Part shown: positions 22,288 through 34,200 of the stretch, piece after piece | How the letters are laid out: each line of letters starts with the position of its first letter | Numbering within the stretch: the stretch's first letter is position 1 | Assembly (NCBI RefSeq): GCF_027887165.1 | Contig: NC_077228.1 | Coordinates: 180,053,697 to 180,117,696, forward strand | Direction of reading: 5' to 3' | From: Monodelphis domestica | Lineage: Eukaryota > Chordata > Mammalia > Didelphimorphia > Didelphidae | DNA: 64,000 bases | Program-made: the position numbers and the translations under genes | Notes under the pieces: model-generated | Database searches by the model: none | What the model was told of the DNA's origin: nothing | What the model saw: the letters and a program-made list of their open reading frames with translations, nothing else

Positions 22288-25200
22288 CTGTGGAAATTAA
22301 AACAAAGTACCAATTAGAATCTGATTTATGCTGCTAGATAAAACAGTACAATAGGCTAAAGGAAGGAGGAGTGTCTAAAAAATGTGTCCAGATGTCCAAA
22401 TGTAGCAGAATTCACTCATGTTCAGCAAGTTTTAAGATCTGCAAGGGGACCTTTGAGAATTCAAAAAGTCATAGGATTTAGAGTTTGCCAGCATCTAAAA
22501 GATGAAGTCTAGATCCCATCATTTTATAGATCAAGTAACTGAGGCCCAAGATCATACAGCTAGTAAGTATCAGAACTAGGACTAGGTGAAGTTTTGCCTC
22601 CAAAATCCTTTTCAGTGTACCGTGCTGTATCACAACCTGCTATTGCATTCCTAATGACTAAAAGATAAATATTCAAAATCCTATTTAAATGATCACATCT
22701 GAAAAGCCATTATATAATCAGATATTAACTTCATTCATAAAGTCTTTTTCCATCAGTGTTTGTTTACTGTGTAATTGGTTGAACATTTATAATTAGAACA
22801 GTTGATTTTCTGCAATTTTAGGTCAAAGAGATAGGATCTGTCATATATAACTAATAAAATGAAAATGGTCTTTTGGGAAGAAAAGTTATTATTAATTTCT
22901 TCTCTTAAATACTTTCTGTCTTAGAATCAATACCAAGTATTGGTTCCAAGGCAGGGAGTAAGGGCTGGGCAATTGAAATTAAAAGATTTGGCTAGGTTCT
23001 CATAGCTAGGAAGTGTCTGAGGCCAGATTTGAATCCAGGAACTCCAAATTTTCAGGCCTGGCACTCTCTCTACACTGAACAGGTCACCTCACTGCCCCTA
23101 AGCATCATTTATATAATCCTTCTTTTATGATGTGTTCTATTCTCTAACCTTTCTCAGATGAAAATGATCTTTTCATCATCAAATTTCTCATAGCACCTTG
23201 TACTTTTCAGTCTCCCCTGTATCAAAACTGCTAATGAAATTCCTCTGGAAATTATTTTGCATGTATTTTGTTTTTTATTTTCTATGTACATGTAAATTCC
23301 TTAAAGGCAGAGATGTGCATAGTGTTTTTTTGTTTGTTTGTTTGTTTTGTTTTTGTCTTCATATCACCCATACCTTAGGACATAACATATATTGAATAAA
23401 GTTGGTTGAATTTAAGTTAATTATATATTTGTCCTCTTCCCTCCCTCACCTCCTTAGGAGCCATTGTGAACCTTAAAAAAATTCTCAGACCCTACTTCAT
23501 AAGGTTAGGATTGTGAACCTTAAAAATTTCCCAGACCCTACTTCATAAGGTTGGATTAAGACCATTCCCCATTGGGACCATTCCCCATTTGGGCAGTGAA
23601 GGTACTTAGATCAGGAATGTGAGAACTCTACTTAGATCAGGAATGTGAGACCTCTACTCCACCTCTACTTAAGTCTGCCCTAGGGGAAGATAAAGTTGTA
23701 AACTCTTTGCTGAACAATGAAAAAGTACTTAAACCCATACTTATAGTAAGACAAAAAGTTCTTTAAGCCATGCCTATTTTAGGACTAATACAAAAGGGAG
23801 CTAAGTACCTATAAAGGTCAAGCAACTTGTGAATTTACAAGGAACAAAGAGGTGAGAAACTTACTCAGAGCTTTTCTGGTGTGAATTACTCAAAAATTTA
23901 CAGCTTCTTAGGTGTGAACTAAGATTGGTCTGTCCTTTGAAAAACGTCTACTGTGATTGGTAGATGGGAGAACTTAGTGGAGGTGACATAGAAGAAAATT
24001 CCCTATATAAGGAGATTAGTCTCCTAAAAAGAAGAGTCTCTTAAAAACAGTCTCTAATGAGGCTGTTGGGAGAGAGCTCTGGAAACAGGCTCTTAGGACA
24101 GTCTCTTGAGGACAGTCAGAAGAATCTCTCTCTGGAGAAGGATGGCTGACTGAACTGGTGTCTATATTCTTTCTTGGACAGATCTTGTGGTGAGTGATTA
24201 AAGACTGACTGATCTCTCTCTTAAGACTCAGGTCTAGACCTTTCGGCTAAGGCCCTTCATACTTATTCCTTTCTTATTCTCTCTCACTTTCTTTAATTCC
24301 TCATTGTATTAATTAAAATCTCTATAAAACCCAGCTGACTTGGGTATATTGAATAATTGGGAATTTTTCCCTGGCAACCACCTTATATATTGATTTAAAA
24401 ACAAAACACTGTAGTGAAAACATATTTTCTGCGCTCACAACTTACACATCCACTCTTATATCTACTACAATTTATATCTTCCACTATTTTAATCACTACA
24501 GTTTATGATAGCCAACTATTTTAACTCTAACACCACCCAGCTGCCCCATTACTTTCTAATAGGGCAGACAAAATGCACATAGATAAGAACTGTCAATCCT
24601 GACAGAATCCAACACAAGAAGCAATATGAGACTGGAGTAGGGCAATTCAGCAAGATTTATTAGGCACAGCAAAGGCAAAGGGGAGATCCAGTCTCCAAGA
24701 GAGTTAGCAAAGGGTCCTGATAGGGCAGAGGAAGAAATAAGTTTTTATGGGGTTTGGGAAAGATGGGGTATAGGGGATTAGGTAATCTTGGAGAGAAGGC
24801 ACAATGAGGGAAAGAGGCCTGACTCCAGGAGTGGTGACTGCAGAGTCCCCAGGGGGGAGTAGAGGCAAGGAGGAGCAGGGTTGGGGGGGAGGGGAGATCA
24901 GCACCAGCAAAGATGGCTGCTGAGTCTCCTGGTGAGGGAAGGGGAGGTAAGGCAAGGAGTAGCAGGGTTTGGGTGGGGAGAGAGGGGAGATCAGCGCCAG
25001 CAAATATGACTGCTGAGTCTCCACCTGAGTAGGAATGGGTATAGCCCTTTATAGGGTGGTTGTCAGGGATGAGGTAGCCTAGATTGCCTCTATTGGTTCA
25101 GGTGAGTTACCTGGGCCAAACTCATTAGATGGTCCAAAGGGTGAGAAGCCTTGGGCTCTAGGGGTGGAGGGAAGTTCCCAGACTACTGGTCAATCATGCG

Positions 25201-28200
25201 GGAGGTCATTTGTCCAGGCCTGACAGAAAAGTACTGGTGTTCTGCCAGGTTTTGCTTGGACAGGTGCTGGGAGAGGGCAAGGGGAAGGGGTAACTTGTTA
25301 GTTTCAGTACAGATTATGGGAAGAGGGGAATTTGGTCTGTGAAGATTAAATTTAATACTTCCCTGATTATAACAATGAAAATACTTAACTCTCCCCTGAT
25401 TGTGAAGATTAAGTTGTAACCCCTGTCTATTTTTAGAACATGGTACTTAAAAGTTAAGTATAGAGATCTACCCATTTTTAGATTTAATCACCAAAGGTGC
25501 AAACACCCCATTTCACACATTGAGTGGGGAAGGTCTGTGACCCATGTGTATGATAGTGGATGACGAATCAGAATTGACTGACTGCCTTCTCGGCAGTCCT
25601 AAAACAAAGCGTCAACTGTGATTGGTAGATGTAAAATTAGGGGAAGACACAGGAAGTGATGCAAAAGAAGTGTCTTGAAAAGAAGATGTTACTTCCTATG
25701 AGATGGAATTCTTCATTTTTTGGAAGTAGAGACTGGAGAGAATTCTTCATGCTTTTGAGTTGAGACTGGTGAAGACGGGCAGAAGAATCTGCTGACTGGA
25801 CTGACACACAGTGAGTGAAAGGCTGACTCTTAACTGCTGGATTTTTCTGAAAAAACTATCCTCTGGAGAGACCTACTCTGGGAGAGACACTTCCTGGGTT
25901 CTTGGCTTTGCTGAGACCGGCTGAAACTAATACTCCCCACCTGGAAGGGCCGGGAGTAAATTACTTAGTGCTCAGGCTAGATATCTTACCTTATCCTCTC
26001 TCTCATTTCTTGCTTTACTCTTTCTACATTTTGCAAATAAATTGTAAATAATATCTCTTTGGAATTAATTAAATTCCTGGCAATCACATTCTTAAATAAT
26101 CAAGTCCAACCCTTTAAAAATTAACCCCATTTCCCCCTTACAGGTCCCATGTTCTATCAATAGCTATTAAGTTTCAGAGGCAGGAACTGAAATGAGATTT
26201 TCTTGACTCAAAGTCTAGCACTCAGAATAAATGTGTCATGAGTATTTATTGAAATAAGTGCTTAAGTTGTTATATTAATGCTCTGCTGAATTTTTTCTGT
26301 TTATTTTTGGTTTGCTTTATTCAATAGGTGTTTACTGAATACTAATTGGGTATCTCCTTCTTATTGACCATTTAAACCTCCTTCTTGTTGACCATCTAAA
26401 GATAAGGAAGACTTACACAGGGGCCTAGAGTGCTGTGTGGAAAATGCCCAGTGGATTGTAAATCTGAGTAAATGAGTTCAACAGAAAAGTGGGAGAAAAT
26501 GAATATTTCCAAAAACTTGCCTGAAACTTTTGCCGTAAGGCCTTGGTCATTATTGGGGTCAACCCTGTTCCAGTTTCCATGTTTTCTTTATTGATAAGAG
26601 GGGTTCCTCCTGGACTCCTGCAAAGGAAAGGTATTGAAAATACATTAAAAGCTATTTTTTAAACCAGATTTTCATAGGTATTTAAAAAGCACAGAAGATG
26701 GTCCTGGACTTCCAGGTTAAGATGTCCCCTGAGTAGATGCAAGTAGACACCAAACAATATACAGTGCCTCAAAAGGACAAACCCTAAAATCAGATGAATG
26801 AAGAGGCTCCACTGTAGGATTCATCCTCGAAGGTAGGTGGGATTTGGGCATTTCCATGTAATACGGGGATAAAATAACTCCCACCAAAATGCCAGCTAAT
26901 CACTCCTCCCTCCATTCCACCTACCATGCCAGAATTAGACCCAGCACTCCAGAGTCAGAGCGACTGTGGGGCAATCTCTAGGTTCTTTAGAGCTGGATAA
27001 AAACACTACAGATTTGCCCCAGAGAGCAGTAAGACTTGGGACAGCAGAAGGCTTAGGAACATTGACCTTGGGCACAGAAATAGGGCAGAGAGGGGTGCAC
27101 ACAGCAGACACCACAGAGACTCGAAAATAGCCTCAGGGCAAAAACCATTTAGGAGCTCCATACACGGAGAGACTGCCCTCCTCACTCAGACCTGTAGCTG
27201 GGAAGGGAAGGAAAAACCAACAAAGCAATGGCCAACTCCCAAGAAATACAATCTACAACCACCAAAAAGAACAAGAGAAACGTATTGACTCTGGATAATT
27301 TTTGTGGAGAAAAAAAACAAAATACAGAGGAGAACAAAAAACAAGTAAACACATCTAAACCTTCCAAAAAAATGGAAATTAGACATAAATTCTTCAAGAG
27401 CTCAGATTTGAGATGATGAACCAAATTAGAAAAATAGAACAAACTTGGCAAGAAAAGTGGGAAATAGTTCAAAAAAGAAAATAACAGTTTAAAAGATAGA
27501 AACTCCCATTTGGAAAAAGAAGCCTAGAAATTGAATGAAATGATAAGCAAATTGGAGACTAGAATTAAACAGCTAGAAGCCATGAAAAGTAGGATAGACC
27601 AAAGCGAAAAGGAACATCAAAAGATGATAACTGTAAACCAGTCCTTAGAGACCAGAATTGGGCAAGTAGAAGCTAATGATCTCACAAGACAGCAAGAATT
27701 AATAAAGCAAAGTCTAAAGAATGACAAAATAGAAGAAAACATGAAAAATCTCACTGAAAAGATGATTGACCAGGAAAACAAATCTAGAAGAGACAGTTTG
27801 AGAAGCATTGGTCTACCTAAAAACCTAGAAATAAACAGAAACCTTGACATCATACAAGAAATTATCCAAGGAAACTGCCCTGATGTCCTTCAACAAGAGG
27901 GTAAAATAGACATTGAAAGAATACAGAGATCACCCTCTACACTAAATCCTCAAAATAAAACTCCCAGGAATGTAACTGCCAAATTCAAGAGCTTCCAAGC
28001 TAAGGAGAAAATATTATAAGAATCCAGGAAGAGATAATTCAGATATCAAGGAGCACTAATCAGGATTACACAGAAGCTGGCAGCCTCCACACTAAAGGAA
28101 CACAAGGCTTGAAATATGATATATAGAAAGGCAAGAGAATTGGGTCTACAACCAAGGATCACCTACCCGTCAAAATTGACTATATACTTCCAGGGGAAAG

Positions 28201-31200
28201 TATGGGCATTTAACAAAATAGAAGATTTCCAAGTCTTTGAAAATAAAAGACCAGAACTAAAAGGAAAATCTGATACCCAAATTCAAAAATCAAGGGAAAC
28301 ATGAAAAGATAAATAAGAAAGAGAGGGAGAAATTTGTTTTTCTTCTTTAAGGGCTTCAAAAAGGTCAAATTGTTTATATTCCTATATGGAAAAATGTTAT
28401 TTGTAACTCTCAAAAATTGTACTCACTATTATAGTAGTTAGAAGAATTATTCATAGGTAGAGGTTGAGGTACTAAATGGTTTAAGATGAAATGCAAAAAA
28501 AGAAAAGGGCAGGGGGGAATTGAATATGGCACCAAGAGAAACTTTAAGGAATAAGAAAAATAAGATAATCTATACCACACAAAGAGGCTCATGGGAGGGG
28601 AGGGGAAGAATACTATCATAAGAAGGAAAGGAAGAGAGTGCTAATAGGTAATACTTAAACCTTACTCTCAGTGGAATCAATTCTGACAGGGAAGAGCATG
28701 TAGACCATTGGGGTATTGCAAAAGAAAATTCTTGGTTCTCTTTGTCTATTTTGAGTTTACACTTGTGAAAAGGGAATCCTTTATTCTCTTTGCCTAGTTG
28801 GAGTTAAAACTTTGGTTAACAATAACTTAAGTACCCCTATTTAGTCCCTCACTAGATCATGAGAACAGGATTAACTCTCCTTTGTCTACTTTTGAATTAA
28901 TCAACAAAAGTAAACACACCCATACTTAACCCTAAAGTAGGGGAAGTCCACAAACTCTTACTACAGGAGTTTATACCACCAAAAGGAAGACACCCCTACC
29001 CATGCTAAACTGGGTGACAACTCAGAAATGTGTCAATCCTTGGAGGAGAGTTAACACCTTTAGAAGTGAGAAGTCAATCCCACAGAGCAGTGCTGGACAA
29101 TTTGGAAACTATGATTAGCCCCTGTGAAGAGAGGTAGGGACAGGAAATGACCATAAAAGCCACAAAATCCTTCAGCTGGGGCAATATCATGAAGTTGAGT
29201 CTCGTGGAGAGTGTCTCCTGGTGATAGTCTTTGAGAGAACTTCACTGGAGACTGTGGCATGGATCATGACTTCAACATAGACTGACTCCTGGACTACTTC
29301 ATTGGGTGAGTGAAAAGGCTGACTCCCTTCCTAGTTTCCTAAGAGATAGCTTCCATCTTGGAGGAGGCCTCCCTTCCTAGTTTCCTAAGAGACTAACTTC
29401 CATCTTCGAGGAGGCCATGTAGACTCACTAGCGGCCCTCCTGGCTGAGGACTAGTATAGGTATTTTCTCTAACCTTTTTCACATTTATCTACTTTATTGT
29501 TTCCCTCTATTTTGGTAAATAAACTTCTGACTTAAAATATAATTTTGGTGTCCATGTGATTTCATATAATTTAAGTCTAATTATTAAATTTAATCTTTAC
29601 AGTATCAAAATCTACCTTACCCTACAGGGAAGTTGAAAGGGAAAAACCAAGGGAGGAGTCAGGTGGGGCATACAAAAAGGGAGGGAAAGAGAGGGGGGTG
29701 AGAATTTAATAGACATTAAAAAAATAACAAGAGGGGAATAAAAAAGGAGGAGGTAGAAGGAAAGCAAAATTAGGGTGGAGATTAGGGGGACTGATTAAAA
29801 GCAAACCACTGGTGTAGAAGAAAATAATGGAAGAAAAAAAGCGCAGGACTAGGAGAGGAAATCAAATGTTGGGGAATACACAGGTGGTAATCATAACTTT
29901 GAATGTGAATGGGATAAACACACCCATAAAATGGAAGCAAATATCAGAGTGGGTTAGAAACCAAAATCCTACCATATGCTGTCTACGAGAAACACACATG
30001 AGGCATGTAGACACAAATAGGGTTAAAGGTAAAAGGCTGTAGCAAAATCTATTGGGCATCAACTGAGAAAAAGAAGGCAGGAGTCACAATTATGATATCT
30101 GACAAAGTCAAAGTAAAAATAGATTTGATTAAAAGAGATAGAGAAGGTAATTACATCCTGATAAAAGACATTATCAACCATGAGGAAATAACAGTACTCA
30201 ACATGTATGCACCAAATGGTGTACCATCCAGATTTCTAAAGGAGAAACTAGTGGAGCTTAAGGAGGAAACAGATCATAAAACTATACTAGCGGGAGACCT
30301 GAACTTTCCTCTTTCAGATCTATATAAATCAAACCAAAAAATAAATAAGAAAAAGGTAAGAGATATGAATTAAATCTTAGAAAAATTAGAGTTAATAGAT
30401 ATGTGGAGAGAAAAAAATAGGGACAAAAAGGTATACACCTTCTTTTCAGCAGTACATGATACATTCACAAAGACCCACCATGTACTAGGGCACAAAAACA
30501 TGGCAAAGAAGTGCAAAAGAGCAGAAAAAATAAATGCAACCTTTTCAAATCATAACACAATAAAGATAATAATTAGTAAGGGTACATGGAGAAGCAAATC
30601 AAAAATTAATTGGAAACTAAATAATATGACTCTCCAAAATATATTAAAGAACAAATCATAGAAACAATTAATAACTTCATTGAAGAGGATGACAATGATG
30701 AGTCATCATTTCAAAATCTATGGGATGCAACCAAAGCAGTACTCAGGGAGAAATTTATATCCTTGAGTGCATACATCAACAAATTGGGGGGAGGGAGGGG
30801 AGAAAGGTCAACAAATTAGGTATGCAAATTAAAAAACTAGAAAGAGAACAAATTAAAAATCCCCAGATAAAAACTAAATTAGAAATCCACAAAATTAAAG
30901 GAAATATTAATAAAATTGAAAGTGAAAGAACTATTGAATTAATAATAAATAAGACTAGAAACTGGTACTTTGAAAAAACAAGTAAATAGATAAAGTACTG
31001 GTTAATCTAATAAAAAAAGGAAAGAAGAAAACCAAAGTAATACTATCAAAGATGAATAAGAAGACCTCACCTCTAATGAAGATGAAATTAAGGCAGTCAT
31101 TAAAAACTATTTTGCCCAATTATATGGCAATAAATAGGGCAATCTAGATGATATGGTTGAATATTTACAAAAATATACCTAGATTAGCAGAAGAAATAGA

Positions 31201-34200
31201 ATACCTAAATAATCCCATATCAGAAAAAGAAAATGAACAAGCTATCACAGAACTCCCTAAGAAAAAAATCCCAGGGCCAGATGGATTCACATTAATTCTA
31301 TCAAACATTTAAAAAATAATTAATACCAATACTACACAAGCTATTTGGCAAAATAAGCAAAGAAGGAGTTCTACCAAGTTCCTTTTATGACACAAATATG
31401 GTACTGATTCCAAAGCCAGGCAGATCAAAGACAGAGAAAAAAAAACTACAGACCAATTTCCTTAATAAACATAGATGCAAAAATCTTAAATAGAATACTA
31501 GCAAAAAGAATCCAGCAAGGGATCCCGAGAGTTATTCATTATGATCAGGTGGGATTTATACCAAAAATGCACGGATGATTCAATATCAGGAAAACCATCC
31601 ACATAATTGACCATATCAACAAGCAAACCAACAAAAACCACATGATTACCTGAAAAGATGCAGAAAAAGTCTTTGACAAAATACAGCACTCATTCTTATT
31701 GCAAACATGAGATAGTATAGGAATAGAAGGACCTTTCCTAAAAATAATAAACAGTATATATTTAAAACCAATCACATGCATCAGCTGCAATGGAGATAAA
31801 TTAGAAACCTTCCCAATAAGATCAGGAGTGAAACAAGGATGCCATTATCACCTCTATTATTTAACATTGTACTAGAAACACTAGCGGTAGCAATTAGAGA
31901 AGAAAAAGAAATTGAAGGTATTAAAATAAGCTATCAGTCTTTGCAGATGATATGATGGTCTACTTAAAGAATCTTAGAGAATCAACTAAAAAGCTAGTGG
32001 AAATAATTAACAACTTTAGCAAAGTTGCAGGATACAAAATACAGTAGTAGTCTCTCGGTAACTGAGGATGACGATTGTCTTTGTGCGTTTTCATCTATGG
32101 TGTATAGATGAGTGTGCAAAAAGACACTTGTGTGTGAAGGAGATTTAAGTGGAAAAGTCGATGCACAGAGACAGTCCCACTCTCTCGGCGTTGGAAGCCT
32201 GGGTCCAGTGGCACGAAAAATCGTTACATCTGGAGACTTCCTCAGCTGCATTGGATGGCCGTGTTGTCTTTTGTGCTCCAACATGCCCTAAACACTCCAC
32301 AGTGCTTTGCTGCATCGCCATCTCAGATGCTGATGATTAATGAGGATACAAAATAAACCCTCATTAATCATCAGCATTTCTATATATTTCCAAAACATCT
32401 CAGCAGCAAGAATTAGAAAGAGAAATTCCATTTAAAATCACTCTAGACAATATAAAATACGTAGGAATCTATTTGTCAAGACAAACACAGGAATTATGTG
32501 AATACAACTACAAAACATTATCCACACAATTAAAACTAGATAAAAAATTAAATCTAAACAATTGGAAAAACATTAATTGCTCATGGGTAGGATGAACTAA
32601 CATAATAAAAATGAGAATCCTACCCAAACTAATTTACTTATTTAGTGCCATACCCATCAAACTACCAAGAAACTTTTTTACTGAATTAGGAAAAACTATA
32701 ACAAAGTTCATTTGGAAGAACAAAAGATCAAGAATATCAAGGGAAATAATGAAAAAAAATGTGAAGGAAGGTGGCCTAGCAGTACCAGATCTTAAACTGT
32801 ACTATAAAGCAGTGGTCCTCAAAACAATATGGTACTGACTAAGAGACAGAAGGGAGGATCAGTAGAATAGACTTGGGGTAAGTGACCTCAGCAAGACAGT
32901 CTATGATAAACCCAAAGATACCAGCTTTTGGGACAAAAATCCACTATTTGACAAAAACTGCTAGGAAAATTGGAAAATAGCATGGGAGAGATTAGGTTTA
33001 GATCAACATCTCAAACGATACACCAAGATAAATTCAGAATGAGTGAATGGCTTGAATATAAAGAAGGAAACTAGAAGTAAATTAGGTGAACATAGAATAG
33101 TATACTTGTTAAGAGCTTTGGGAAAGGAAAGATTTTAAGACCAAGCAAGAGTTAGAAGAAATTACAAAATGTAAAATAAATAATTTTAATTGCATTAAAT
33201 TAAAAAGATTTTGTACAAACAAAACCAATGTAACCAAAATGAGAAGGGAAGCAACAGATTGAGAAAAAATCTTTATAACTAAAACCTCTAACAAAGGTCT
33301 AATTACACAAATATATAAGGAGCTAAATCAATTGTACAAAAAAGCAAGCCATTCCCCTATTGATAAATGGGCAAGGGACATGAAGAGGCAATTTTCAGAT
33401 AAAGAAATCAAAACTATTAATAAGCACTTGAAAAAGTGCTCTAAATCTCTTATAATCAGAGAGATGCAAATCAAAACAACTCTGAGGTATCACCTCACAC
33501 CTAGCAGATTGGCTAACATGACAGCAAAGGAAAGTAATGAAAGCTGGAGGGGATGTGGCAAAGTCGGGACATTAATTCATTGCTGGTGGAGTTGTGAATT
33601 GATCCAACCATTCTGAATGGCAATTTGGAACTATGCCCAAAGTTTGCTAAAAGACTATCTGCCTTTGATCCAGCCATAGTACTGCTGGGTTTATACCCCA
33701 AAGAGATTATAAAGAAAAAGACTTGTACAAAAATATTCAGAGTTGTACTCTTTGTGGTGGCAAAAAATTGGAAAATGAGGGGATGCCCATCAATTGGGGA
33801 ATGGTTGAACAAACTGTGGTATATATTGGTGATGGAATACTATTGTGCTAAAAAGAATAATGAACTGGAGGAATTCCATGTGAACTGGAATGACCTCCAG
33901 GAATTGATGCAGAGTAAAAGGAGAAGAACCAGGAGAACATTATACACAGAGTCTGATACACTGTGGCACAATCTAATGTAATGGACTTCTCAACTAGCAG
34001 GAATGCAATGATCCAGGACAATTCTGAGGGACTTATGAGAAAGGACACTATCTGCATTCAGAGGAAGAACTGTGGGAGTAGAAACAGAAGAAAAATAACT
34101 GCTTGATCACATGGGTTGATGGGGATATTTTGGGGATACAGACTATTAAAGATCACCCTAGTGCAAATATCAATAATATGGAAATAGGTCTTGATCAATA

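Noticed and set aside
23465-26142. A provirus formed by neighbouring LTRs at 23465 and 25338
   Set aside because: Each has its own target duplication, the sequences differ, and the space between holds only a different minus-strand LTR with no viral genes.
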